From the NCBI RefSeq assembly GCF_009848685.1, contig NZ_WXTX01000007.1, positions 1 through 64,000 on the forward strand: 64,000 nucleotides of DNA. The letters are read 5' to 3'. How positions within the stretch are numbered: the stretch's first letter is position 1; the number at the start of each line of letters is the position of its first letter. Made by a program: the position numbers and the translations under genes. The notes under the pieces are model-generated. The model saw nothing but the letters and a program-made list of their open reading frames with translations. It was not told the origin of the DNA and searched no databases. Of the stretch, positions 19,180 to 28,800 are shown in pieces. The stretch is from Andreprevotia sp. IGB-42 (GTDB lineage Bacteria; Pseudomonadota; Gammaproteobacteria; Burkholderiales; Chitinibacteraceae).

Positions 19180-20514
19180 TCAGCAGCCGGTATTGCTGCC
19201 AGAGGTCACACCCAGGATGTTGGTGAAGTACAGGTAGCTGGTAATCCGGCTTTGTACCTGCGCCGGGTTGCGGCCACCGCATTCCAGTGCGCCATTGATG
19301 CTGCGGATGGTCTCGCCGAACGAGCCACCAACGATGCCGGCGTGCGGCGTCATCGTGCCCGGGCCGGTCTGCGTCATCCAGTACCAGATACCGGTTTTCC
19401 ATGCCACGGTCGCGTCACGGGCCACCAGGTCCGGGTCGGCCAGCAGGTTGAGGCCCAGCGCTGCGCCAGCCAGTGCATAGTTGGGGTTCCAGCTCAGTTG
19501 CATCGGGCCGCGGCCGTAGTAACGCTTGCCCGGTGCGCAGGGGTACGGTGCACCCCAAGCGCCACGATCGCAATACTCACCCTTGGCGATTTCCTCGATG
19601 TAGACGAGGCCACCGGTTTCATGGCCGATGTTGGCCAGGAATGCTGCGGCTTCCTGCTTGCGGGTGGTATCGCTGCCGGTGTTGGCAAAAGCCGGATAGG
19701 CGCTGAGCGCGTTGACCAGTCCCTGGTAGGTATAGAACGAATTGCGGCCCGGGAACATCTGGTTGAACTGTGCTTCAGAGACCACGAAGCCGTTACCGCC
19801 GCCGCCAGGAACCGGGGTCGGGTTAGGTGTACCGCCGCCACTGCCGCTGCACGAAGACGGTTGCCAGTACCAGGTGCTGATGGTCGGGTCGGTGCCATCG
19901 CTGCCATTGGTGCCGGTATTCACCACCTTGTAGAAGCTGCCGTTGTAGTTCACCACGGTGCCCAGGCTGTAGTTTGTACCGCGCTGCCAGGCAGGGCAGC
20001 TGGCCGGGGCCGGTGTCGGGGTGGCTGGCTTGGGTGTTGGCGCCGGGGTCGGGTTGGTGCCGCCGGTGCAGGTGGTTTTTTGCCAGTACCAGGTGCTGAT
20101 GGTCGGGTCGGTGCCGTCGCTGCCATTACTGCCGACGTTTACCACCTTGTAGTAGCTGCCGTTGTAATTCACCACGGTGCCCAGACTGTAGTTCACGCCG
20201 CTCTGCCACGTAGCGCCGCTGCAGCTACCGCCGCCGGGTGCGGGGGTAGGTTGGGGTGCGGGGGTCGGGTTCGGCGACGAGGTGCCGCCAGTGGCGCTCC
20301 ACAGTGTCGGTGTGGCGGCCGGGTTCCAGTTGGTGCCCACATAGGCGGTATGGGTAACCAGCGCGGTGTAGTCCTTGCCGTTGTAGGTCACCACGGTGCC
20401 GGCGTTGTAGGTAACGCCTTCTTTCCAAGCCGTGGCGGCCACTGCGTATACGCTGACGCTGAGCATGGCGCACAGCAGGCCATTGCGGGCCAGGTTTTTG
20501 ACGGTCCGATTCAT
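19180..20514 (-). CDS. Secreted GH19 chitinase with three N-terminal chitin-binding modules
   Basis: The 444-residue protein has a Sec signal (about 1-26). Three CBM5/12-like modules follow at about 27-72, 97-150 and 170-222, each with the W..G..Y..G..V.Y.G..Y pattern. Pro/Thr/Gly linkers separate them from a GH19 catalytic domain (about 245-444). By alignment to bacterial GH19 enzymes the catalytic acids are Glu299 (GHETGG) and Glu308. The enzyme cleaves beta-1,4-GlcNAc links in chitin outside the cell. Modules two and three are nearly identical, suggesting recent duplication. Comments on its control are in the upstream entry. Confidence 0.93.
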   Translation of the reverse strand: MNRTVKNLARNGLLCAMLSVSVYAVAATAWKEGVTYNAGTVVTYNGKDYTALVTHTAYVGTNWNPAATPTLWSATGGTSSPNPTPAPQPTPAPGGGSCSGATWQSGVNYSLGTVVNYNGSYYKVVNVGSNGSDGTDPTISTWYWQKTTCTGGTNPTPAPTPKPATPTPAPASCPAWQRGTNYSLGTVVNYNGSFYKVVNTGTNGSDGTDPTISTWYWQPSSCSGSGGGTPNPTPVPGGGGNGFVVSEAQFNQMFPGRNSFYTYQGLVNALSAYPAFANTGSDTTRKQEAAAFLANIGHETGGLVYIEEIAKGEYCDRGAWGAPYPCAPGKRYYGRGPMQLSWNPNYALAGAALGLNLLADPDLVARDATVAWKTGIWYWMTQTGPGTMTPHAGIVGGSFGETIRSINGALECGGRNPAQVQSRITSYLYFTNILGVTSGSNTGC

Positions 20515-21107
20515 CTGGTCTCACTCCATTATGTTTTTTTGATGGCCCCGGCCGTGTTACCGGTGCCAGTGCCTGCGCCACAGCCACGATATTGCGGTCT
20601 GTTGTCAGAACTTGTCTTGATCTGATCTGCGCTGCTTCATCTTCATTTTTGGGTGTAACAATGTCAATGCCGTTCTGACAGCGCTTTCATTGTTGTTTCA
20701 TGGCACCGGACTGGTGCGACCGTTGACCTACGCCATTTCGTGGATGACGGCGTAATCAAACAGGGTGGATGAACGGTTGTTTTTTCCGATTAACGGGTTT
20801 ACTTAAGAAAATGCTTTTATACACAAGCACTTAGGTGAAATCAGGCTCGCATGCGCGGCCGGGATTAATGTCAAGTTTTTGAATTTAAAAGATTTTATTC
20901 TTGGTGCTGACGCTTGCTGCTGTGGAAGCAGCACCGCAGCCAAGCTGATCGGTAACAGATGGTCATAATCGGGAACGGCCGGCCCTATTTGTCGAAATAG
21001 ATCATCTGTGCTCCGGGTGGCTTCCGTTTATCGTGCCATACGGGCAATTTGGCGGCAGCTTTCCGGCTGCGCAGATCCACGCGTGCTGGCTCAGCCAGAA
21101 GGCATGT
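20515..21107 (-). promoter_or_regulatory. Upstream region of the chitinase gene, with an AT-rich island
   Basis: This 593-base stretch has no convincing gene. On the minus strand a perfect TTGACA lies at 20662-20667, but the best -10 (GAAGAT, 17 bases on) is weak. GGAG precedes the chitinase ATG. Bases about 20770-20910 are clearly AT-rich, unlike their surroundings, and could hold further promoter elements or a small RNA; nothing specific was identified. The sensor-kinase gene ends at 21108 in the same direction. Confidence 0.4.
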
Positions 21108-22403
21108 TCAGCCTGCTTTTTCTGCCACAGCCGGCCACGCAAACACAAACCGCGCCCCACCATGTGCACCTGGTTCCACCCACACCGCCCCCTTGTGGCG
21201 CTGGGCTATGCGCTTTACCAGTGCCAGGCCCAGGCCCACACCGCCGGTATCGCGGCTGCGGCTGTCATCCAGGCGCACAAACGGTTCGAATATCCGTTCG
21301 CGGTCTGCGGCTGGCACGCCCGGCCCATCATCTTCTACCACCAGTTGCATGGTTTGCCCCTCTGCATGGGCACTGATCCACACTGTGGTTTGTGCGTGTC
21401 GGCAGGCGTTCCTGATCAGGTTGTCCAGCACGTGGCGCAGCAGGCGTTCGTCCGCCGCTACCGTTATCGGTGCGTTCACCGGTATCGCTGCCAGCGTGAT
21501 GGTGCAGCGGCCGGCTGAATGGGCTGCCTGTATCTGTTCGAGCCATGGTTGCAAGGCCACTGCCTGCAACTGCAAGGGCTCACGCGCGTCCAGCTTGCCG
21601 TAGCCGAGCAGTTCATTGATCAGCGTATCGATTTCGCCCAGGTCTTCCCGCAGTTTCTGTTGCAGCAGCGCGATTTGCGCTGCGTTCTTGCCATCCTGCA
21701 AATCCAGCGAGAAATAGGCGCGCGCCAGCGGGGTGCGCAGCTCGTGCGCCACCGCGTTGAGCAGTTCTTGCTGCCGGGCAACCAGTTGCTCGATCTGCGC
21801 TGCCATCTGGTTCATGCGCTCGGCCAGCGGCTGCAAGCTGGATGACTGGCGGATGTTGCTTACCCGCGTGTGCAGCTCACCTTCGCCCAGCCGCGCTGCC
21901 GCCTCTCGCAACCGTTGCAGATCGCGCCAGAACGGCCGCACCTGCAGCGTGTAGAGCAGCGCAGCCAGCGCCAGCAGTGTCAGCCCCCATACGGCGATGA
22001 TGGCGTTCAGTTGTGAGGGGGGCGCCGGGGTTTGCAGCGTCAGCACGCGGCCATCGCGCATCAGCAGCGACAGCCTATCCGGCTCTAGCTGGTTCAGCAG
22101 CTTGCCTTGCTGCAGTAGCGCCGTTTCATCCGCTTTGAAATGCGCCAGTGGCAATACCCGCAACTGCAACACCCCCATGCTGTGCTGCAGGCGTGCCAGG
22201 TTTTGCTGGAATTGCTCTTCGTTCAGCGGTGGGGGGATGTGCAGTTCCTGTTCCAGCGTTTTCAGCGCGCCCACAAAGGTATGCCGGGTATAGTCATCCC
22301 CCTGATCGCTGATCAGGCTGGCAACGATGGCATTGATGCCGAACAGTGAAAGTGGCAACAGCACCACCACCAGCAACAGCTGGCGCAACAACACTTTCCA
22401 CAT
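21108..22403 (-). CDS. Two-component sensor histidine kinase (RstB-like)
   Basis: The 431-residue protein has two membrane segments (about 8-30 and 137-155) flanking a periplasmic sensor of about 105 residues, then HAMP, HisKA and HATPase_c domains. The phospho-acceptor is His220 in AVAHELRTPL; the N-box (NLIRNACRHA) and G-boxes (DDGPGVP, GVGLGLAL) are intact. Architecture and the order regulator-kinase resemble RstAB. It starts 6 bases after the regulator gene stop, so they form one operon. Confidence 0.92.
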   Translation of the reverse strand: MWKVLLRQLLLVVVLLPLSLFGINAIVASLISDQGDDYTRHTFVGALKTLEQELHIPPPLNEEQFQQNLARLQHSMGVLQLRVLPLAHFKADETALLQQGKLLNQLEPDRLSLLMRDGRVLTLQTPAPPSQLNAIIAVWGLTLLALAALLYTLQVRPFWRDLQRLREAAARLGEGELHTRVSNIRQSSSLQPLAERMNQMAAQIEQLVARQQELLNAVAHELRTPLARAYFSLDLQDGKNAAQIALLQQKLREDLGEIDTLINELLGYGKLDAREPLQLQAVALQPWLEQIQAAHSAGRCTITLAAIPVNAPITVAADERLLRHVLDNLIRNACRHAQTTVWISAHAEGQTMQLVVEDDGPGVPAADRERIFEPFVRLDDSRSRDTGGVGLGLALVKRIAQRHKGAVWVEPGAHGGARFVFAWPAVAEKAG

Positions 22404-22409
22404 CGGCTG

Positions 22410-23090
22410 CTACCCGGCCTGCTGGATGAACATGTAACCGCGGCCCCAGACCGTTTTGATCTGCAGCAGCGAGCTGGCGAGTTTACGCCGCAGCCGTGAC
22501 ACGAAAACGTCGGCAGAGCGGTCAAACCCGTCGAAATCGATACCGCGCAAGCGCAGCAGGATGTCGTCGCGGCTGACCACGCTGCCCATGCGCTCTACCA
22601 GCAGGCACAGCAATTCAAATTCGCTGGTGGTCAGGATCAGCTCGCCCTGCGGCAGGAAGGCTTGCCGCGCAGCGCGGTCTATCCGCAACGGGCCGATGCT
22701 GACCGGTGCGGTGCTGGATGGCGCCGCAACATGCGGGCGGCGCAGCAATGCATTGATCCGCGCCAGCAACACGCGTGGCTGCACCGGCTTCACCACATAA
22801 TCATCGGCGCCCAGCTCCAGGCCGATGACCTCGTCCACGTTTTCGCCGCGCGCGGTCAGCATCAGGATGGGTATGCCGCTTTGGCTGCGCAGCTGCTTGC
22901 AGACGGCAAAGCCGTCGCAACCGGGCAGCATCACATCCAGGATCAGCAGATCGGGCGGGCGCCGTGCTACGTGGGCCAGCACTTCGTCCCCGCGGTACAC
23001 GCAATCGACCACGAAGCCATGCTCGCCCAGGTATTCCCGGATCAGCGCCGAGAGTTTGCGGTCGTCTTCGACCAGTAAAATTTTTGCCAC
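22410..23090 (-). CDS. OmpR/RstA-family response regulator
   Basis: A GTG at 23090 (VAKILLVEDD) with GGAGG upstream is the most likely start, giving 226 residues. A longer frame to 23183 adds a leader unlike any receiver domain. The receiver domain has its phospho-acceptor at Asp52 (LILDVMLPG) and Lys in VVKPVQP. The C-terminal winged helix ends VWGRGYMFI. It partners the kinase 6 bases downstream. The divergent serine-hydrolase gene shares its 180-base upstream region and is a possible target. Confidence 0.92.
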   Translation of the reverse strand: MAKILLVEDDRKLSALIREYLGEHGFVVDCVYRGDEVLAHVARRPPDLLILDVMLPGCDGFAVCKQLRSQSGIPILMLTARGENVDEVIGLELGADDYVVKPVQPRVLLARINALLRRPHVAAPSSTAPVSIGPLRIDRAARQAFLPQGELILTTSEFELLCLLVERMGSVVSRDDILLRLRGIDFDGFDRSADVFVSRLRRKLASSLLQIKTVWGRGYMFIQQAG

Positions 23091-23270
23091 TGCCGCCGCT
23101 GCCTCCGTGCATGCCAGACCAGATACTGTTGCAACGCCACGGCGAGGATAGGCAGGCACCGGTTGCCACGCAACGGCTTTCACAGATTTTCACAACTTAT
23201 TACGGCTTTGAAAAGCTTGTGGTGGGGGATGCCCATAGCATCTGGCGGTCATTCACCCCTCGAGCTTGCC

Positions 23271-25112
23271 ATGATTCCTGTACGCCCTTCAGCCGTTCTG
23301 CTTGCCACTGCATTGACGCTCAGCGCATGCGGTGGCGACGACAACAATGCGGTCAGCCCTTCGCCCATTCCATCGGTCGCTCCCGTTGTCACCCCCACGC
23401 CCGCCCCGGCGGCGCAGACTGATTACCGTGCCACCATTGCGCAGCTGGAGCAGGACATCCGCCAGCAAATGCAACAGCAGCAGGTAGTGGGCCTGTCGAT
23501 TGCGCTGATCGATGATCAGCGCGTGGTGTGGAGCAGCGGTTTTGGCTATGCCGATGCGGCCAAAAAAACGCCTGTCAGCGCCGATAGCTTGTTTCGTGCC
23601 GGATCGATTTCCAAACTGTTTACCGCCACCGCACTGATGCAGCAGGTTGAGCAAGGCAACACCGCAGTGGAGCGTTCGCTGAGCAGTGTGCTGCCAACAT
23701 TCCACGTGCAATCACGCTTTCATGCCGACCAGGCTGCTGCGGATGCGGATGTCACGCTGGCACGTGTGCTCAGCCATCAGGCTGGCCTGCCGGGCGAGTA
23801 CCTCACCGGCCTCAAAACCGGGGCGATCACGCTGGGGCAACTATCCGCCAGTGTGAATGGCTTGTGGCTGGCCAGCCGGCCCGGCACCGTCTATGCATAT
23901 TCCAACCTCGGTTTCACCTTGCTGGGCGCCGCGGTAGAGCGCCTTTCCGGCAAACCGTTCAGCGAGCAGATGCGCAGTGGCTTGCTGCGCCCGCTGGGCA
24001 TGGCGCAATCCGATTTCAGCACCCCGCAGTCAGGCACCGCCAGCGGCCACCTGGGCGGGCAGCCCATCGGCTTCCAGCCCGAATACAACAACGAGCCGGA
24101 AGGCGGCCTGTGGACCAGCGCCAACGAGCTATCCCGCTTTGTGCGCATGGTGTTTGCCGGCGGGCAGATCGATGGCAAAACCATCTTGCGGCCCGAAACC
24201 CTGGCAAAGATGCAGGTGGCGCAATTTGCCGATAATCCCTACCAGCCGGACTGCCGGATCGGCCTGGGCTGGTTCATGAACGAGTGTGGTACCCCTGTCG
24301 TGGGCGGCGGTGTAAAGGTGATGCAACACAGCGGCGCCACCCATGCATACAATACCCAGCTCACGCTGCTGCCGGAACACAAGCTGGCGGTCATCGTGCT
24401 GACCAACTCGGATACCGGCGACGGCTTTGCGTCGGAAGTCGCCGCGCAAGCAGCGCGGCAGCTCTTGCTGGCCAAAACCGGGCGCACAGTCAGCGCGCCC
24501 GCGTTGCCCGCAGCAACGCTGGGCCCGGTATCGGCCAGCGATCTGGTGCAATACCCCGGCGTTTACGTGCAGGAAACCACCGAAACCTCCATCAAGCCGG
24601 CTGTGATCAGCAGTGATGGCAAGGGGCTGACGTTGGCAACGACCAAGGAGAGCTTCCCGCTGTTGCGGGATCAGGATGGCTGGCTGCGCGCGCCTGCCAG
24701 CCTGAACCTGCCATTCCGCCTGCAGCTGCGCCAGATCAATGGCAACAGTGTGTTGCTTGCCCAAAGCGCCGCCGGTACGCAAATGCTGGCCAGCCGCGTA
24801 GACCCGGTACCGATCAGCGCCGAATGGCTGGCCATGCAGGGCCGCTACAGCGCCACCAACCCGGACGAGCCGGGGGTGGTGCAAACGCTGGATCTGGTGG
24901 AAAGCGAAGGTTATCTGGCACTCGTCAGTGGCGGCGAGATCGTACGCCTGCTTACCCCGATCAATAGCCGCCAGGTCATCACCAGTGGTTTGGGACGCGG
25001 TATGGGCGATACGCTGGAGCGCACTGCAACCGGGCTCGCCGGGCTGGGGTTCACGCTGACCAAAGTGTCGGGCAATGTCGCTGCGGGCAAGGGCTTGCTG
25101 CCGCGGCGCTGA
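23271..25112 (+). CDS. Serine hydrolase lipoprotein of the beta-lactamase (class C/PBP4*) family
   Basis: ATG 23271 gives a lipoprotein signal ending LTLSAC. The 613-residue product has a Pro/Ala/Thr linker, then a beta-lactamase-type serine hydrolase domain (about 55-400) with SISK as the catalytic Ser-x-x-Lys, YSN as the second motif and HSG as the third. About 200 further residues form a mostly beta C-terminal region. Such proteins act on D-Ala peptides, esters or small amides; the substrate is unknown, and true beta-lactamase activity should not be assumed. A terminator follows. Confidence 0.87.
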   Translation: MIPVRPSAVLLATALTLSACGGDDNNAVSPSPIPSVAPVVTPTPAPAAQTDYRATIAQLEQDIRQQMQQQQVVGLSIALIDDQRVVWSSGFGYADAAKKTPVSADSLFRAGSISKLFTATALMQQVEQGNTAVERSLSSVLPTFHVQSRFHADQAAADADVTLARVLSHQAGLPGEYLTGLKTGAITLGQLSASVNGLWLASRPGTVYAYSNLGFTLLGAAVERLSGKPFSEQMRSGLLRPLGMAQSDFSTPQSGTASGHLGGQPIGFQPEYNNEPEGGLWTSANELSRFVRMVFAGGQIDGKTILRPETLAKMQVAQFADNPYQPDCRIGLGWFMNECGTPVVGGGVKVMQHSGATHAYNTQLTLLPEHKLAVIVLTNSDTGDGFASEVAAQAARQLLLAKTGRTVSAPALPAATLGPVSASDLVQYPGVYVQETTETSIKPAVISSDGKGLTLATTKESFPLLRDQDGWLRAPASLNLPFRLQLRQINGNSVLLAQSAAGTQMLASRVDPVPISAEWLAMQGRYSATNPDEPGVVQTLDLVESEGYLALVSGGEIVRLLTPINSRQVITSGLGRGMGDTLERTATGLAGLGFTLTKVSGNVAAGKGLLPRR

Positions 25113-25159
25113 TCAGGCAACCCGGGTTTGCGGAATCCCCTGATTTCGCATCAGTGTGC

Positions 25160-25190
25160 AAGGCCGTTGCCGACAGGCAACGGCCTTTTG
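25160..25190 (+). terminator. Terminator after the serine hydrolase gene
   Basis: AAGGCCGTTGCC (25160-25171) pairs perfectly with GGCAACGGCCTT (25176-25187) around GACA and is followed by a short T run. Confidence 0.8.
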
Positions 25191-25454
25191 CGTTTCATCG
25201 TCCGCGTTGCCCATGCTTTGCCGCCTGAAGCTCAGGTATGGACGACACGGCGCACCGCGTATTGGCCGTACATCTTGTGCGTTATCCAGGTGCACCCGTT
25301 GGCCCGGCGAGCGTTACAGGTAAATGCTGCGGCACTGGCAGGGCATGCAATCGCAGATTAATGCAACTGCCAGCTACACTGCACACTGCCCTGTATCACC
25401 TTCAGCGGCGCAGCACGCCGCTACCCCATGCAAGAATCCAGCGAGGAAGCAGAC

Positions 25455-26012
25455 ATGAAACACCGATTGGCAAACAGGCTGTTCAGGTTGATGTTCGGGA
25501 CCGGGTTGGCGGTGTATTCGCTGGCCGCATTTGCGGTGCTGGCACCGGGGGACAAGGCGCCGGCCTTTGTTGCACAGGCATCGCTGGGCGGCAATGTGTA
25601 TGACTACTCGCTGGCTGAAGAGCTGAAAAAAGGCCCGGTCGTGGTGTACTTCTATCCGGCGGCATTCACCAAAGGCTGCACGATAGAGGCCCACCAGTTT
25701 GCCGAAGCAGTGGATGAATACAAGACACTGGGCGCCACGGTGATCGGTATCTCGCACGACAATATCGATACGCTCAAGCGTTTTTCGGTGAGTGAATGTC
25801 GCGGCAAATTCCCGGTTGCGGCGGATGCAGAATCGAAAATCATCCAGTCCTACGATGCAGCGCTGCCCATGATGAAAACGGCCAATCGCGTGTCTTATGT
25901 GATTGCGCCAGATGGCACGGTGCTTTACGAGTACACCAGCCTGTCGCCGGACAAGCATGTGGCCAATACGCTGCAGGCATTGCGGGACTGGAAGGCGAAG
26001 CAGAAGAAGTAG
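25455..26012 (+). CDS. Exported BCP-type peroxiredoxin
   Basis: ATG 25455 with GAGGAAG upstream gives a 185-residue protein with a signal-like hydrophobic start (about 8-28) and an AhpC/TSA (bacterioferritin comigratory protein) domain. The peroxidatic cysteine is Cys75 in YPAAFTKGCT. A second cysteine, Cys115 in SECRGKF, is a candidate resolving residue. It should reduce hydroperoxides in the periplasm. The following 390 bases hold no clear gene. Confidence 0.85.
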   Translation: MKHRLANRLFRLMFGTGLAVYSLAAFAVLAPGDKAPAFVAQASLGGNVYDYSLAEELKKGPVVVYFYPAAFTKGCTIEAHQFAEAVDEYKTLGATVIGISHDNIDTLKRFSVSECRGKFPVAADAESKIIQSYDAALPMMKTANRVSYVIAPDGTVLYEYTSLSPDKHVANTLQALRDWKAKQKK

Positions 26013-26399
26013 CCGCCAACCTGTGTGGGGATAGCCTGCAGGCTGGCAGCCATGACTACATGAGGTGACTGGATAGATAGGCTGCGCGTAGCCGGTGTGT
26101 GCCGCGCCCATGTTTGAGACGCTACCGCCAGCTACTGCCATCCCGCTTGAGTGCGCCGTGCTTATGCGCCCGGCGCTGGCCGAAATGGTGCGATTTGCGT
26201 ACGCCGCTGTTGAATTGCAAGCATCACGCATGCATAACCAGACTCACACGATGGCCGGATGTACTGGCACGTTTGCTGCTGGATAAAGCGCTATCTGCAA
26301 ACCCATCAGCAGTTGGCGCGATCCCGCCACAGCTGGTGTTGCACTCGAATCCATCAGCGCGATACGGCCTCCCGGCTTGTATCCACCACAACGGCCACC
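26013..26399. other. Intergenic stretch without a supported gene
   Basis: About 387 bases between the peroxiredoxin and methyltransferase-like genes. Short frames exist, but none has a ribosome-binding site plus protein-like composition. No hairpin or repeat stood out. Confidence 0.4.
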
Positions 26400-27209
26400 A
26401 TGAAAAAATCCATTGCACTCCTGCTGTGCAGCTTGCTCGCTGCAGGCAGCGTATACGCTGAAGATGCCGCGTTGCGCGCCGCCATTGCCGGCCCGCAGCG
26501 CACCCCTGCCAACGCCGCGCGTGACCCGGCGCGGCACCCGTACGAAACGCTGACCTTCTTTGGCATCCGCCCCAACCAGACGGTGGTTGAGCTCACCCCG
26601 GATGGCGGCTGGTATACCGAGATCCTCGCTCCCTATCTGAGTGCCAATGGTCACTACATTGGCGCGGGCAGCAACCCTGCTTCTGCGAGTGAAGCGGCGC
26701 GCAATAGCGCCGCGCGCTTTGCACAGAAACTGCAGGCAGACCCGGCCAGCTATGGCAAGGCCACCATCGGTATTTTCGAACCGCCGACCACCTACCAGTT
26801 TGCGCCGGCCGGCAGTGCAGACCTGGTGCTGACCTTCCGCAACGTGCACAACTGGGTAAAGCTGGGTGATCCTGCGCTGAAGGCATTGTTTGCCAGCGTG
26901 TACACCAGCCTGAAACCGGGTGGCGTATTCGGCGTGGTGGAGCACCGCCTGCCGGAAGACCGCCCGCAGGATGCCACTGCCAGCACCGGCTACGTGCATG
27001 AATCCTATGTGATCAAGCTGGCCCGCGAGGCCGGTTTCAAGCTGGCCGGCACGGCCGAGATCAATGCCAACCCCAAGGACAACGCCGATCACAAGGGGGG
27101 CGTGTGGGCGTTGCCGCCCGGCTACGCCAACCGCGATGAAGACCGTGCGCTGTATGCGGCAATTGGTGAAAGCGACCGCATGACCTTGAAGTTCGTGAAG
27201 CCACAATAA
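26400..27209 (+). CDS. Exported class I SAM-methyltransferase-like protein
   Basis: ATG 26400 gives a clean Sec signal (MKKSIALLLCSLLAAGSVYA, about 1-20) and 269 residues in total. The rest resembles a Rossmann methyltransferase: motif I is degenerate (VVELTPDGGWYTEIL), with later LVLTFRNVHNW and LKPGGVFGVVEHR segments. SAM is cytosolic, so a secreted protein of this fold is odd. Homologues with the same signal are known in proteobacteria, but their reaction is not established. The longer frame from 26259 lacks a ribosome-binding site. Confidence 0.8.
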   Translation: MKKSIALLLCSLLAAGSVYAEDAALRAAIAGPQRTPANAARDPARHPYETLTFFGIRPNQTVVELTPDGGWYTEILAPYLSANGHYIGAGSNPASASEAARNSAARFAQKLQADPASYGKATIGIFEPPTTYQFAPAGSADLVLTFRNVHNWVKLGDPALKALFASVYTSLKPGGVFGVVEHRLPEDRPQDATASTGYVHESYVIKLAREAGFKLAGTAEINANPKDNADHKGGVWALPPGYANRDEDRALYAAIGESDRMTLKFVKPQ

Positions 27210-27334
27210 GGCAGCAAGGCGCAGCGCCCGTCCCGGGGCCTCGATAGCACCTTGCCAGGCCAAGCCCAGAAAGTGCGTTGCCCCGGCTGGCCGTGCTTGG
27301 CACACTGGCATCATCACTATCCAGGTTTTCGGCA

Positions 27335-28483
27335 ATGCGTTTCCAGTCCAAGCTGCCCGATGTGGGCGTCACCATTTTCAGCACCATGTCGCAACTGGCG
27401 GCGGAGCATGATGCGGTCAACCTCTCGCAGGGGTTTCCGGATTTTGCCTGCGACCCGGCGCTGCTCGATGGCGTAAACGCTGCCATGCGCGCGGGTTACA
27501 ACCAGTATGCAGCGATGCCGGGTTTGCCGGCACTGCGGCAGGCCATCGCGGCCAAGGTGCAGCTCAGCCTGGGTGTGGCGGTGGATGCGGAGCAAGAGAT
27601 CACCGTCACCGCCGGCGCCACGCAGGCGCTGTTCACTGCCATTGCCACGGTGCTGCACGCCGGGGATGAAGCCATCATTCTGGAGCCCGCCTACGATAGC
27701 TACGCGCCAGCCATTGCCGCGCAAGGGGCTACCGTGGTGCGCATCGCGCTCACCGCCCCCAGCTTTGCCGTGGATTGGGCCGAGGTCGAGCAGGCGGTTA
27801 CGCCGCGTACGCGGCTGATCATCGTCAACAACCCCAACAACCCGGCCACCAGCGTATTCAGCCAAGCCGATCTGCACGCACTGGCGGCTATTGCCGAGCG
27901 GCATGATCTGCTGGTGCTGGCAGACGAAGTCTACGAGCACCTGGTATTCGATCAGTTGCGCCACCACAGCGTGCTCAGCCATCCGGCGTTGCGTGCGCGC
28001 AGCTTTGCCACTTACTCATTCGGCAAGACCTTCCATGCCACCGGCTGGAAAGTGGGTTACTGCATTGCACCGCCCGCGCTGACCGCCGAATTCCGCAAGC
28101 TGCACCAGTACCTGGTGTTCTCGGTGAACACGCCCATGCAGCATGCATTGGCCGCCTACCTGGCACAGCCCGCGCACTGGCAAGCGCTGGCATCGTTTTA
28201 TGCCGCCAAGCGCGATCAACTGGCGGCCGGCCTGCAACAGGCGGGCTTCAAACTATTGTCCAACCAGGGCACCTACTTCCAGTTGGCCGACTACAGCGCC
28301 ATCCGCCCTGATCTGGGCGAACTGCAGTTTGCGCAATGGCTGACACGCGAGCATGGCGTGGCCAGCATCCCGGTATCCGCCTTCTATGCAGACGGGCGCG
28401 ATCAGCATCTGGTACGGTTTTGCTTTGCCAAGCAGGCTGCGACGCTGGAGCGGGCGATCAGTTTGTTGGCGGGGCTGCGCTAA
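27335..28483 (+). CDS. PLP-dependent aminotransferase (YbdL/methionine aminotransferase-like)
   Basis: ATG 27335 (MRFQSKLPDVGVTIF) gives 382 residues, the normal length of fold-type I aminotransferases. NLSQGFPDF, the PNNPATSV segment, the ADEVYEH motif with the PLP-contacting Asp and Tyr, and Lys in SFGKTFHATGWKVGY are all present. The similarity is closest to YbdL/kynurenine aminotransferase-like enzymes using methionine or aromatic amino acids. There is no operon partner. Confidence 0.88.
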   Translation: MRFQSKLPDVGVTIFSTMSQLAAEHDAVNLSQGFPDFACDPALLDGVNAAMRAGYNQYAAMPGLPALRQAIAAKVQLSLGVAVDAEQEITVTAGATQALFTAIATVLHAGDEAIILEPAYDSYAPAIAAQGATVVRIALTAPSFAVDWAEVEQAVTPRTRLIIVNNPNNPATSVFSQADLHALAAIAERHDLLVLADEVYEHLVFDQLRHHSVLSHPALRARSFATYSFGKTFHATGWKVGYCIAPPALTAEFRKLHQYLVFSVNTPMQHALAAYLAQPAHWQALASFYAAKRDQLAAGLQQAGFKLLSNQGTYFQLADYSAIRPDLGELQFAQWLTREHGVASIPVSAFYADGRDQHLVRFCFAKQAATLERAISLLAGLR

Positions 28484-28800
28484 CCAGCCGGGAATCTGCC
28501 GGTGGCAGTTTGTCGAAATACGCTTGAGCTTCTCTGAAGGGAATATCCCGTCAACAGGCTTTGGCTTGGTTGACCAGCCCGGGAGCGTGCACCCCCGAAC
28601 CTGCAGGTCTGTGCTGTTGTGCATCGGCACCATGCGGCAGATGACCCTTGCCCGGATTCGTCATCAAGCCCCGCTTGCTTCTTTCCTGCATCGCCCGACT
28701 GGCGGCACGTGCATTGCAGCGTTCTTTTTGCTACATTCAATATAGTTACATTTGTAATTATATGGGCGGCAGAGCGAAGCAACCCGCTCAAGGATGTGCA
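28484..28800 (+). promoter_or_regulatory. Control region of the marR-MFS operon with a palindromic operator
   Basis: This 317-base region has no gene. An 11-base inverted repeat, ATATAGTTACA (28740-28750) and TGTAATTATAT (28753-28763) with a 2-base spacer, matches at 10 of 11 positions and lies 37 bases before the marR ATG. It is AT-rich in a GC-rich setting and has the size and symmetry of a MarR-dimer operator. TATAGT within it could be the -10 element, so binding would block transcription of the operon (inference). Confidence 0.7.

Noticed and set aside
19252-20625. 457-residue plus-strand frame
   Set aside because: It is antisense to the chitinase gene; Gly/Ala/Val repeats mirror the linker and module codons.
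23271-25112. Antibiotic-resistance beta-lactamase
   Set aside because: The fold is right, but length, lipoprotein signal and long C-terminal region fit general serine hydrolases; resistance cannot be claimed.
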